64,000 bases of DNA from Bifidobacterium callimiconis (GTDB lineage: Bacteria > Actinomycetota > Actinomycetes > Actinomycetales > Bifidobacteriaceae): assembly GCF_003952005.1 (NCBI RefSeq), contig NZ_QXGJ01000001.1, positions 1 to 64,000 on the forward strand, read 5' to 3'. Each line of letters starts with the position of its first letter. Within the stretch, counting starts at the first letter, position 1. This document shows positions 19,482 through 27,704 of the stretch, in pieces. The position numbers and the translations under genes were made by a program. The notes under the pieces are model-generated. The model saw only the letters and a program-made list of their open reading frames with translations, was not told the DNA's origin and searched no databases.

Positions 19482-20351
19482 ATGACCAATACAGCAACCA
19501 CGCCATCAGGACAGCCGTTGGGCATCAGCCACAAGCCCAGCGCCACCGAAACGATGTTCGACAAGCTCGCCGGCGAAAACCGTCCGGCCTTCATCGGATA
19601 CCTGCCCTACGGATTCCCGAACCCCGACACGTCTCTCGACGCGCTACGCACCATGGTCGAACACGGAGTCGATGCCGTCGAAATCGGCCTGCCGTACTCC
19701 GACCCGGTCATGGACGGCCCGGTCATCCAGGCCGCCAGCCAGATCGCCCTCACCAACGGCGAAAGCATCACCAACGTGTTCAAGGCCGTGGAAACCGTGG
19801 CCAACGCCGGCGGCGTCCCCCTGATCATGAGCTACTGGAACCTCATCTACCATTACGGTGTGGAACGCTTCGCCACCGACTTCGAAAACGCCGGCGGCGC
19901 CGGCCTCATCACCCCCGACCTCATCCCCGACGAGGCAGGGGAGTGGATCGAAGCATCCGACCGCCACGGACTCGACCGCATCTTCCTCGTCTCCCCGGAC
20001 TCCTCCGACGAGCGACTCGCCATCGTCTCCCGCAACGCCCGAGGATTCGTCTACGCGGCCTCCCGCATGGGCGTCACCGGCGAACGCGCCACCATCAGCT
20101 CCTCACCCGAACAGCTCGTCGAACGCACCCGCAAGGCAGGAGCCAAGCACGTGTGCGTCGGCATCGGCGTCTCCACCGCCGACCAAGCCGCCAAGGTCGG
20201 CGCCTACGCCGACGGCGTCATCGTCGGATCCGCACTGGTGCACACCCTGCTCAACGACGACAACAAGACCGCCCGAGACACCGCCGAAGGCCTCAGCCTG
20301 CTCGCCGCCAAGACGGACGAACTGGCCGAAGGCGTACGCAACGCCCGATAG
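19482..20351 (+). CDS. trpA: Tryptophan synthase alpha subunit
   Basis: A 289-residue TIM barrel that cleaves indole-glycerol phosphate to indole for TrpB. VEIGLPYSDPVMDGPVIQ contains the catalytic Glu and Asp; GVSTADQAAKV and DGVIVGSALV form the phosphate site. ATG 19482 has AAGGAA 7 bases upstream; the in-frame GTG 19476 is too close to it. It follows trpCB by 32 bases and is in the same operon. Confidence 0.96.
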   Translation: MTNTATTPSGQPLGISHKPSATETMFDKLAGENRPAFIGYLPYGFPNPDTSLDALRTMVEHGVDAVEIGLPYSDPVMDGPVIQAASQIALTNGESITNVFKAVETVANAGGVPLIMSYWNLIYHYGVERFATDFENAGGAGLITPDLIPDEAGEWIEASDRHGLDRIFLVSPDSSDERLAIVSRNARGFVYAASRMGVTGERATISSSPEQLVERTRKAGAKHVCVGIGVSTADQAAKVGAYADGVIVGSALVHTLLNDDNKTARDTAEGLSLLAAKTDELAEGVRNAR

Positions 20352-20377
20352 GCGAACCGACAATCAACGACAACACC

Positions 20378-20412
20378 GTGCGGCGGCCGTGGACATCCTA
20401 CGGCCGCCGCAC
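20378..20412 (+). terminator. Hairpin between trpA and lgt
   Basis: A 13-bp GC-rich perfect stem, GTGCGGCGGCCGT (20378-20390) with its complement (20400-20412), loop 9 nt, no T-run. Confidence 0.55.
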
Positions 20413-20451
20413 ACGTATGAGCACCATCAACAGACCAACAGGACAGACACG

Positions 20452-21384
20452 ATGAACCTGGCGTATATCCCATCCCCAACCTTCTCCGAATTCCACCTCG
20501 GACCACTCACCATCCACATGTACGCGATCTGCATCCTCATCGGCATCTGCCTCGCCGTCTGGATCCTCACCACACGATGGAGGCGATACGGCGGCACCTT
20601 CGACCAAGTACTCGACACCACACTCGTCGCCGTCCCCAGCGGCCTGATCGGCGCCCGCCTCTACCACTGCGTCACCACACCCAGCGCCTACTTCCCCCCA
20701 ACCGGCAACCCCATCAACATCATCAAAGTCTGGGAAGGCGGCATGGCCATCTTCGGCGGCATCATGTTCGGCGCGCTCGCCGCGTTCCTCTGGTGCCGAC
20801 ACAAGCACTACCCATTCGCACTCCTCGCCGACGCGCTCGCACCCGGCCTCATGGTCGCACAGGCCGTAGGCCGCCTCGGCAACTGGTTCAACCAGGAACT
20901 GTACGGCAAACCAACCACCCTGCCCTGGGGACTCGCCCTCAACGACGCCGACGCCATCGGCAAAACCCAGGTATGCTACGACGGCCAGCCATGCCCGGTG
21001 GGCACGCTGTTCCACCCCACGTTCCTATACGAGATGATCTGGAACCTGATCGGCGCCACGCTGATCGTGCTGATCGGCCACCGCCTGACCGGCGTGCTCA
21101 AGGCCGGCCAGCAGTTCGCCATGTACCTCATGTGGTACGGCGCCGGCCGCACCTGGATCGAAATGCTGCGCATCAACTACTCGACCATCATCCTCGGCCT
21201 GCGCATCAACGTATGGACCGCGATCCTCGTATTCATCCTCGGCGCCGCACTATTCACCCTGCTATGGCGGAAAGGCGCCGACACCAAGGAACTCTCCCGC
21301 CATCTGACAGCCATCACCACCGACGAACGCGAACGCATGGAAGCCGAACAGACCGCCAGCACGTCAGCGAAAAACAGCCGCTGA
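20452..21384 (+). CDS. lgt: Prolipoprotein diacylglyceryl transferase
   Basis: A 310-residue membrane enzyme that attaches diacylglycerol to the lipobox Cys of prolipoproteins, such as those at 3673 and 57478. The family signature GRLGNWFNQELYG is intact, and there are seven or so hydrophobic segments. The C-terminus is charged. ATG 20452 follows AGGACAG. A trpA-lgt arrangement also occurs in mycobacteria. Confidence 0.95.
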   Translation: MNLAYIPSPTFSEFHLGPLTIHMYAICILIGICLAVWILTTRWRRYGGTFDQVLDTTLVAVPSGLIGARLYHCVTTPSAYFPPTGNPINIIKVWEGGMAIFGGIMFGALAAFLWCRHKHYPFALLADALAPGLMVAQAVGRLGNWFNQELYGKPTTLPWGLALNDADAIGKTQVCYDGQPCPVGTLFHPTFLYEMIWNLIGATLIVLIGHRLTGVLKAGQQFAMYLMWYGAGRTWIEMLRINYSTIILGLRINVWTAILVFILGAALFTLLWRKGADTKELSRHLTAITTDERERMEAEQTASTSAKNSR

Positions 21385-21440
21385 TGCCAAATACCGAGAA
21401 GAAACACCATCACGGACGACCACTCGTCGCTCAACATCCC

Positions 21441-21446
21441 TAGAAT
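21441..21446 (+). promoter_or_regulatory. -10 box for a leaderless rpe message
   Basis: TAGAAT lies exactly 7 bases before ATG 21454. The alternative ATG 21445 overlaps the box itself, and there is no Shine-Dalgarno. Confidence 0.6.
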
Positions 21447-21453
21447 GGGCCCT

Positions 21454-22119
21454 ATGACGATTCAAATTGCACCAAGCATTCTGTCCGCTGATTTCTGCAA
21501 TCTCGAACGCGATCTCAACGCGATCGCCAACGCCGACCTGGTCCACGTCGACGTCATGGACCACCACTTCGTACCCAACCTCACGCTGGGCGAACCCATC
21601 GTCAAGCGCATCTGCGAAGTAAGCCCCCTGCCCGTCGACGTACACCTCATGATCGAAGACCCGGACCGCTGGGCCCCCGAATTCGCCAAATGCGGCGCCC
21701 AGTCCGTAACCTTCCACATGGGCGCCACCCACGCACCCGTCCGCCTCGCCCGCCAGCTGCGCGACATGGGCTGCAAAGCCTGCTTCGCCGTCCGCCCCGC
21801 CGAACCCGTCGAACCTTTGTTCGACATCCTCGACGAATTCGACATGATCCTCATCATGACAGTCGAACCCGGCTTCGGAGGCCAGAAGTTCCTCGCCAAC
21901 CAGATGGCCAAAACCCGCCGCCTGCGCGACGAAATCACCCGCCGCGGCCTCAACACCCACATCCAGGTGGACGGCGGCGTCAGCCGCAACACCGCCCACA
22001 TCGTAGCCGAAGCCGGCGCCGACGTACTCGTGGCCGGCTCCGCCGTATACGGCGCCGACGACATCGCCGCCGAAATCGACCTGATCCGCTCCAACGCACA
22101 GGCCGCATACCGAAACTGA
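21454..22119 (+). CDS. rpe: Ribulose-phosphate 3-epimerase
   Basis: A 221-residue TIM barrel interconverting ribulose-5-phosphate and xylulose-5-phosphate. In bifidobacteria xylulose-5-phosphate feeds the phosphoketolase (bifid) shunt. Motifs: APSILSADF at the N-terminus, [15 protein letters not shown] (metal-binding His/Asp), [12 protein letters not shown] and VDGGV. Starting at 21454 gives the standard length. It sits between lgt and hisE with its own likely promoter. Confidence 0.95.
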   Translation: MTIQIAPSILSADFCNLERDLNAIANADLVHVDVMDHHFVPNLTLGEPIVKRICEVSPLPVDVHLMIEDPDRWAPEFAKCGAQSVTFHMGATHAPVRLARQLRDMGCKACFAVRPAEPVEPLFDILDEFDMILIMTVEPGFGGQKFLANQMAKTRRLRDEITRRGLNTHIQVDGGVSRNTAHIVAEAGADVLVAGSAVYGADDIAAEIDLIRSNAQAAYRN

Positions 22120-22201
22120 ACGACACCCAACCGGGCATCGTCCACACGGCCGACGGACACCAACACCGCCGGCCGACCACCATAAAGGAGAACCCCAAGT
22201 T

Positions 22202-22465
22202 ATGAAGACCTTCGATTCCTTGTTCGAAGAACTCAGCGCCAAGGCCGCAACCAAGGCCGAAGGATCCCTGACCGTCGAGGAACTAGCCAAAGGCACGCAC
22301 TTCATCGGCAAGAAGCTGGTAGAAGAAGCAGGGGAAAGCTGGATCGCCGCCGAATACGAAGGAGCCGATCGCACCGCCGAGGAACTCAGCCAGCTGCTGT
22401 ACCACATCCAGGTGATGATGATCGACCGCGGCATCAGCCTCGAGGACGTCTACAAGCACCTGTGA
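22202..22465 (+). CDS. hisE: Phosphoribosyl-ATP pyrophosphatase
   Basis: An 87-residue all-helical MazG-like enzyme hydrolysing PR-ATP to PR-AMP. The metal-binding motif is seen as [16 protein letters not shown] followed by EELSQLLYH. It is stand-alone, not fused to hisI. ATG 22202 is preceded by AAAGGAGAA, and hisG follows after 52 bases, so these two form an operon. Confidence 0.94.
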   Translation: MKTFDSLFEELSAKAATKAEGSLTVEELAKGTHFIGKKLVEEAGESWIAAEYEGADRTAEELSQLLYHIQVMMIDRGISLEDVYKHL

Positions 22466-22517
22466 CCCTCAACCCAACACGCGCCACAACGCACCAACAC
22501 AAAGGAGATCGATTCCA

Positions 22518-23369
22518 ATGCTGAGAATCGCCGTTCCTAACAAGGGAATGCTGTCAGAACCATCATGGAACCTGCTGCAAGAAGCAGGATACCGACTGCG
22601 CTCCAATTCCCGCCAACTCGTCGTCGAAGACCCGGACAACGGCATCGAACTGTTCTACCTACGCCCGCTCGACATCGCCGTATACGTCGGCCGCGGCACC
22701 GTCGACGTCGGCATCACCGGACGCGACCTGCTCCTCAACTCCGGCACCGAAGCCATGGAAACCATGGCACTCGGATACGGCGCCTCCACCTTCCGCTTCG
22801 CCGCACCAAACGAATCCGACATCACCGCGCTCGCCGACATTGACGGCAAGCGCGTCGCCAGCTCCTACGACAAGCTGGTCCACGATTACCTGGAGAGCCG
22901 CGGCATCCACGCCGACATCATCCACCTGGATGGTGCCGTGGAGTCCTCGGTCCACCTGGGCGTCGCCGACCTCATCGCCGACGTGGTGTCCACCGGCACT
23001 ACGCTGCGCAACGCGGGACTGCGTATTTTCGCGGATCCGATCCTCCACTCCGAGGCGATCCTCATTCGCTCTCCGCGACTTGCCGAAGGCAACGACGAGC
23101 TCAAGATCCTCTCCAGGCGACTCAAGGGTGTGCTCACCGCCCACAGCTACGTGCTCATGGACTATGACATTCCCGTTGAGAAGGTCTCCGCGGCCGTGGC
23201 CATCACCCCGGGATTCGAATCCCCGACCGTCGCTCCGCTTCATGATTCCCAGTGGGCCGCGGTCCGTGTCATGGTGCCGCGTGCACAGGTAAACAAACTC
23301 ATGGACGATCTCTACGAGGTGGGCGCACGAGCGATCATCGTCACCGCCATTCAGGCGTCCCGAATGTGA
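22518..23369 (+). CDS. hisG: ATP phosphoribosyltransferase, long form
   Basis: A 283-residue first enzyme of histidine synthesis, joining ATP and PRPP. The catalytic domain has [11 protein letters not shown] and the PRPP loop near [14 protein letters not shown]. The extra C-terminal domain (about 210-283), ending in [16 protein letters not shown], is the histidine-sensing ACT-like domain of the long form, so no HisZ is needed. ATG 22518 follows AAAGGAGAT. Codon style changes near 22880. Confidence 0.95.
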   Translation: MLRIAVPNKGMLSEPSWNLLQEAGYRLRSNSRQLVVEDPDNGIELFYLRPLDIAVYVGRGTVDVGITGRDLLLNSGTEAMETMALGYGASTFRFAAPNESDITALADIDGKRVASSYDKLVHDYLESRGIHADIIHLDGAVESSVHLGVADLIADVVSTGTTLRNAGLRIFADPILHSEAILIRSPRLAEGNDELKILSRRLKGVLTAHSYVLMDYDIPVEKVSAAVAITPGFESPTVAPLHDSQWAAVRVMVPRAQVNKLMDDLYEVGARAIIVTAIQASRM

Positions 23370-23379
23370 TCACGACTCC

Positions 23380-24027
23380 ATGAGCCGACAGCCAACACAC
23401 ACCAATGCGGAGGAGGAAGCGTTCAGTCCGGAGCCCCAGAACATCATCTGGACCGTGCCGAACGCCATCAGCTTCCTCCGCATTCTCTCCATACCCGTCA
23501 TCGCCGTACTGATCTCCAAACGTTACCTTGTTTGGTCGCTCATCATTCTGGCCGTCTCCTCGGCATCGGACGGCGTCGACGGCTACATCGCCAGACGGTT
23601 CAATCAGGTCAGCCGCATCGGGCAGATTCTCGATCCCATCGCCGACCGACTGCTCATCATCTGCTCCATGCTCGCTCTTGGATGGGCCGATATCCTCCCA
23701 TGGTGGCTGCTTATCGCCGTGGGATCGCGGGACCTTGTCATGCTGATCGAGGTGCTCATCCTCTCCAACAACGATTACGGCCCATTGCCGGTGCATTTCG
23801 TCGGCAAGGCGGGAACCGCGCTCCTGCTCATGTCCGTCCCAGTGCTCATCGTCGCCGACCTTGCCGTCACGCCATTCTTCATGGTGCTGCACTTCATCGG
23901 CGTCGCTGGCGCCGTATGGGGTGCAGCGCTCTACTGGACCGCCGGCATCATCTACATCACCCAAGGCGTCGGTCTCCTTGACACCGCACGCACCACCGCC
24001 GAAAGCCGTCATGTCCATGTCCGGTGA
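23380..24027 (+). CDS. pgsA: CDP-alcohol phosphatidyltransferase (PgsA-like)
   Basis: A 215-residue membrane enzyme of phospholipid synthesis, probably CDP-diacylglycerol-glycerol-3-phosphate 3-phosphatidyltransferase. The family motif D-x2-DG-x2-AR-x8-G-x3-D-x3-D is complete in SDGVDGYIARR and the following GQILDPIAD. Four to six membrane segments follow. There is no clear Shine-Dalgarno; only 10 bases separate it from hisG. It heads a block equivalent to mycobacterial Rv1822-Rv1830. Confidence 0.88.
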   Translation: MSRQPTHTNAEEEAFSPEPQNIIWTVPNAISFLRILSIPVIAVLISKRYLVWSLIILAVSSASDGVDGYIARRFNQVSRIGQILDPIADRLLIICSMLALGWADILPWWLLIAVGSRDLVMLIEVLILSNNDYGPLPVHFVGKAGTALLLMSVPVLIVADLAVTPFFMVLHFIGVAGAVWGAALYWTAGIIYITQGVGLLDTARTTAESRHVHVR

Positions 24028-24985
24028 CCGCGCCCCCATATCCTATCCGACAGACACCGGGAATGCGCCGATACACCGTCGGTCGGCGCACTCCCGTTCC
24101 GTCTTCGGTCTGATCAATCGCCACGCCATCCACGACGACACCCACGTCGTTGGACGATCACGCCGACGCCGTGTCGTCGACGAATCACTCCACCTCATCG
24201 ATGACCTCACCAACCGGCCGATAGACCCGCTTTTCGAGGATTCCACGCTGGTCGTTCAGGAACAATCGCCGGCCATGATCTGGATCACCAAGATCCTCAC
24301 ATTCATCTTCTGCGTCATCGTCGGCGTATCCGGCTGCGTCATCGTTCAGGAACTGCATATGAACACCAGGCAGAAGGTGCGTCAGGAACTCGCCAGCCAG
24401 GTCGCCTCGCGAACCGCCGAACAGCATCAACTCGAATCCGACGTCGCCTCGCAACGCTCCCAGATCGATACCCTCACCCAAACCCTCAACACCGGCAACG
24501 AGGACTCGCAGACCACCAGAGACGCCATTGCCAATGGCACCATCGCCGTTCAGGGCAGCGGCATCATCGTCACGCTCACCGATCCCATCGCCGCCGAAGA
24601 CCAGAAAGGCGACCTGCCCCGAGACAGCAACGGCCATGTCATCCGCGTCGTCTCCGACACCGACCTTCAGGCCTTCATCTCCCAACTCTGGGCGGCCGGC
24701 GCCGAAGCCATGGCCATCAACGACGTCCGCATCGGTGTTCAATCATCCGTACGCGTCGCCGGACAAACCATTCTCGTCGGCGTCACCTCCATACAAAGTC
24801 CGTACAAGATCCAGGCCATCGGGGATCAGAACGCACTGGCCTCCGCCGTGGGCAAGCAGAACAACGCCGACCTGTACCAAGCGCTGGGCGATGTCGGCAT
24901 TTACCCGAATGTTTCGAAGTCGTCTAAGCTGTCATTGAAGGCCTCGGGAGCTCCCGACCTCAAATACGCGAAAGGGGTGAAGTAA
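24011..24985 (+). CDS. DUF881 membrane-anchored protein (first copy)
   Basis: A 324-residue protein. A long basic N-terminal region (about 1-90) precedes a single membrane helix (about 92-115), followed by a coiled coil (about 120-165) and an extracellular DUF881 domain with GSGIIVTLTD and the ending YKIQAIGD...LKYAKGVK. The family occurs in divisome-associated actinobacterial clusters and its function is unknown. ATG 24011 (or 24017) overlaps the end of pgsA. Its stop overlaps the next start (TAATG). Confidence 0.85.
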   Translation: MSMSGDRAPISYPTDTGNAPIHRRSAHSRSVFGLINRHAIHDDTHVVGRSRRRRVVDESLHLIDDLTNRPIDPLFEDSTLVVQEQSPAMIWITKILTFIFCVIVGVSGCVIVQELHMNTRQKVRQELASQVASRTAEQHQLESDVASQRSQIDTLTQTLNTGNEDSQTTRDAIANGTIAVQGSGIIVTLTDPIAAEDQKGDLPRDSNGHVIRVVSDTDLQAFISQLWAAGAEAMAINDVRIGVQSSVRVAGQTILVGVTSIQSPYKIQAIGDQNALASAVGKQNNADLYQALGDVGIYPNVSKSSKLSLKASGAPDLKYAKGVK

Positions 24986-25317
24986 TGCCGGCAATCATCG
25001 GGCTCATCGTGGGCATCGTCGTGGGCATATTCATCAAACCGGACGTGCCCATCGCCCTGCAGCCGTATCTGCCGATCATGGTGGTGGCGGCCATCGACGC
25101 GCTACTCGGCTCGGCGCGAGCATATTTCGAACGAAGCTTCTCCGATCGTGTCTTCGTCATCTCCTTCCTATCCAACGTCGTCACCGCGGCGCTGCTGGTG
25201 TTCCTCGGCGATCAGCTCGGCGTGGGCTCTCAGTTGACCACGGCCGTGATCGTCGTGCTGGGCATTCGTATCTTCTCGAATGTGTCGGCCATTCGACGCT
25301 TCATCTTCCGAGGCTGA
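24985..25317 (+). CDS. sbp: Small basic protein, DUF1290
   Basis: A 110-residue integral membrane protein with three to four hydrophobic segments and basic loops. It matches the DUF1290/small basic protein family (start IIGLIVGI..GIF, core PIMVVAAIDALLGSARAY, end FSNVSAIRRFIFRG). It overlaps the preceding stop by one base and the following ATG by one base. It lies between two DUF881 genes, as in mycobacteria. Confidence 0.9.
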   Translation: MPAIIGLIVGIVVGIFIKPDVPIALQPYLPIMVVAAIDALLGSARAYFERSFSDRVFVISFLSNVVTAALLVFLGDQLGVGSQLTTAVIVVLGIRIFSNVSAIRRFIFRG

Positions 25318-26156
25318 TGCCGATGAAGCAGATTCAGCATGACGATGGGGGAAAGGCCTCGCAGAAGCCGGCGTTCAAACGATTCTGGCATCAGGAGATG
25401 GCCGATGAACTCAACGACGACCTGTCGACGGGTACGTTCCCCCAGGTCAAGAAGAAGCCGCCGAAGACCAGACGGTCCGGCCGGGCCAAGATCCTGACAT
25501 CGATACTCATGACCCTGCTGTGCGCCCTGCTCGGATTCGGCTATGTCACTCAGCTGCAGAACTCGCAGTCATCGTATTCCACGCTCAGCGAGGACGAACT
25601 GGTGCGACTGCTCGACGAGACAAGCAAGCAGATCGACAATCTGGAAAGCCAGAAATCACAGCTGTCCGAACAGCTCAAATCCATCCAGTCCGCGGCCGAC
25701 AAGCAGAAGGAGGTCGAGCGTGTGGCCAAGGAGAACGAGGAGAGCAGCGGCATTCTATCCGGCAGGCTTCCGGCACAGGGGGAGGGGGTCGTCATCACCA
25801 TCGGGCAGAAGGACAAGCACATACCCGCATCCACCATGTTCACGCTGATCGAGGAGCTGCGCAACGCCGGGGCCGAGGTCATGGAGTTCGACGGAGTGCG
25901 GGTCGTGACCTCCACGTCACTGCTCGACACCGAAAACGGTCTCAACTGCAGCGGTCAGAACGTGGAGCCGCCGTATGTGATCAAGGCCATCGGCGATCCT
26001 TCGTCATTGCAGAACGCCGTGCAGATCGCCGGCGGTGTCGGCTCGCAGCTGCGCGTGAAGTACGGTGCCGGCGTGACCGTCAAACAATCCGACAATGTGC
26101 AGATCGACTCAGTGAGACAATCAACCGACTATAAGTACGCCAAGACTGTAGAATAG
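25317..26156 (+). CDS. DUF881 membrane-anchored protein (second copy)
   Basis: A 279-residue protein: cytoplasmic basic tail, one membrane helix (about 62-80), a coiled coil (about 95-145), then the DUF881 domain with GEGVVITIGQKD, FTLIEELRNAGAEVMEFDGVRV and the terminal YKYAKTVE. It is a diverged paralogue of the 24011 gene. Tight overlaps imply one operon with pgsA and sbp. Confidence 0.87.
   Translation: MPMKQIQHDDGGKASQKPAFKRFWHQEMADELNDDLSTGTFPQVKKKPPKTRRSGRAKILTSILMTLLCALLGFGYVTQLQNSQSSYSTLSEDELVRLLDETSKQIDNLESQKSQLSEQLKSIQSAADKQKEVERVAKENEESSGILSGRLPAQGEGVVITIGQKDKHIPASTMFTLIEELRNAGAEVMEFDGVRVVTSTSLLDTENGLNCSGQNVEPPYVIKAIGDPSSLQNAVQIAGGVGSQLRVKYGAGVTVKQSDNVQIDSVRQSTDYKYAKTVE
26149..26154 (+). 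promoter_or_regulatory. -10 box for a leaderless FHA-protein message
   Basis: TAGAAT begins inside the last codons of the DUF881 gene and ends 6 bases before ATG 26161. No Shine-Dalgarno precedes the ATG. Confidence 0.55.
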
Positions 26157-26160
26157 AACC

Positions 26161-26601
26161 ATGACTGATCCGATTCCTACCGCCGGAGAAACCACCATCA
26201 TCGGTATCCCGGCCATTCATATTCCGATTACCAGCACGGGGGACAGGCCCCTGACCCAGCAGGATCTGGACACCATCGCCCGCCTGAGCGACGACTCCGC
26301 ACTGCTGATCTCCACCCGTGGCGCGGTGTCCGGATCCCGTTACCTGCTTGACGAGGACACCGTCAACGTGGGTCGTGATCCGCGCGCCGACATCCTGCTC
26401 GATGACTCCACCGTCTCCAGGGCACATGCCGTCTTCCATCGCGTCAACGGCCAGTTCACCGTCCAGGACGCCGGTTCACTCAACGGAACCTACGTGAACC
26501 GCCAGCGTGTGGACGAAGCCGTGCTGCACAACGGCGACGAGATCATGATCGGCAAGTTCCGTCTGGTCTTCTTCACCAAGTCGGCCGTCGTGACCGCCTG
26601 A
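26161..26601 (+). CDS. FHA-domain regulator of the GarA/OdhI type
   Basis: A 146-residue soluble protein. The FHA domain has GRDPRADI (71-78), SRAH (86-89) and GSLNGTYVN (105-113), the phosphothreonine-binding residues. The N-terminal tail has ETT (10-12), matching the ETT motif that Ser/Thr kinases phosphorylate in GarA and OdhI. In those proteins phosphorylation makes the FHA domain bind its own tail and release target enzymes of 2-oxoglutarate metabolism. The target here is unknown. The position after the DUF881 genes matches mycobacterial garA. Confidence 0.88.
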   Translation: MTDPIPTAGETTIIGIPAIHIPITSTGDRPLTQQDLDTIARLSDDSALLISTRGAVSGSRYLLDEDTVNVGRDPRADILLDDSTVSRAHAVFHRVNGQFTVQDAGSLNGTYVNRQRVDEAVLHNGDEIMIGKFRLVFFTKSAVVTA

Positions 26602-26754
26602 CCCAGTCGTCAGCCGATCTTCGAGGATCGAGAAACCCTGCCGTGTCGATTCGGCCGATGAATCGACACGGCATTGCTATATTCGGTGCGTTCCTACATG
26701 ATGATCTAAACTGGATAATGCAGTCCGATTCAGCATCACGTGGAAGGGGCTTCA

Positions 26755-27498
26755 ATGACCGAAGACTCCACGAACACCAGTTCCGCGATCCGATTCCGTC
26801 TGCATAGATCAACGAACGAACGGATGGAGGCGGCTCCTCGTCATGCCGTTCAGGGATATCTTTTCGAGATGGCGGGGGAGACCGCATGCAGCGGGGGATA
26901 CCGGGGGAGTACTGCGGCCAAGGTGGCGGGAATTTCCCTTCGACAGCTTGACTATTGGGCGCGTAAACAGATCGTGACCCCCTCCATCAGATCACTCGGG
27001 CCGACTGCGCCGTCGTCGCATGGTGGCATGCAGGGTCTCTATGTCTTCAGGGATGTGGTGATTCTGGCGGTTTCCAAAAAATTGCTGGACGCCGGTGCGA
27101 GCCTGAGGAATGTGATCACGGTCATTGACAGCCTGAAACGGCATACGACCGATGATCTGTATGACATCATCATGGCGTGCGACGGCGAGACCGTATACGA
27201 ATGCACGACGGACGAACAGCTGATGCGGCTGATTCATGATGGACGGACGATCTTTGGCATATCGGTGGGAACGGTATGCCGTCAGGTCGGTGAGGCATTA
27301 GCGTGCGAGGAATTCGTGGTGTCCGGGACGGAACCGAACTCCGTATCGGGCACCACATCATCCGCAACGGCGATGGAATCGTGCGAACCATTGGACGAGT
27401 TCACTGCACGGCGTTTGCGTAGACAACGGGAACTGCGTACGGAACAGGCCCGTAATGCTCGACTGCCGCAAGCCCAGAGGGAAGGACTCGAGGCATAG
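26755..27498 (+). CDS. MerR-family transcriptional regulator (Rv1830-like)
   Basis: A 247-residue protein with a winged-helix MerR DNA-binding domain: GYRGSTAAKVAGISLRQLDY then WARKQIVTPSIR (about 50-80), and YVFRDVVILAVSKKLLDAG. The C-terminal half includes DGETVYECTTDEQLMRLI and GIFGIS-like blocks typical of Rv1830 rather than of FtsR (Rv1828). ATG 26755 has GGAAGGGG upstream; the in-frame GTG 26740 lies before it. The last 40 residues are charged. It ends the conserved pgsA-FHA-MerR block. Confidence 0.82.
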   Translation: MTEDSTNTSSAIRFRLHRSTNERMEAAPRHAVQGYLFEMAGETACSGGYRGSTAAKVAGISLRQLDYWARKQIVTPSIRSLGPTAPSSHGGMQGLYVFRDVVILAVSKKLLDAGASLRNVITVIDSLKRHTTDDLYDIIMACDGETVYECTTDEQLMRLIHDGRTIFGISVGTVCRQVGEALACEEFVVSGTEPNSVSGTTSSATAMESCEPLDEFTARRLRRQRELRTEQARNARLPQAQREGLEA

Positions 27499-27538
27499 AT
27501 ATGACGGATATGCGTGACGATCGGGGATGACTCCAATA

Positions 27539-27563
27539 TATAATCTGACATAATGTACATTAT
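27539..27563 (+). promoter_or_regulatory. Promoter-like TATAAT plus 14-bp perfect palindrome
   Basis: TATAAT (27539-27544) with a TGACGA 18 bases upstream, followed by the perfect palindrome ATAATGTACATTAT (27550-27563) about where transcription would start. The arrangement looks like an operator. No gene longer than about 25 codons follows on the plus strand. Confidence 0.4.
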
Positions 27564-27595
27564 CGGTACGATAGATATCATGATGAACCTACGAA

Positions 27596-27645
27596 AAACG
27601 CGCTCATGCGATGTGGTGTCATGCACCATGATGAGCGCGTTTCTT
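27596..27645. terminator. Bidirectional terminator between the MerR and HAD genes
   Basis: A 12-bp perfect stem, AAACGCGCTCAT (27596-27607) and its complement (27631-27642), with T-runs on both exit sides. It serves the convergent MerR and phosphatase genes. Confidence 0.82.
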
Positions 27646-27704
27646 TGTGTCAGATGTTGACGTATACGTCGACGCGTACCGGATGCACCGGTCGAATGAA
27701 ATGA

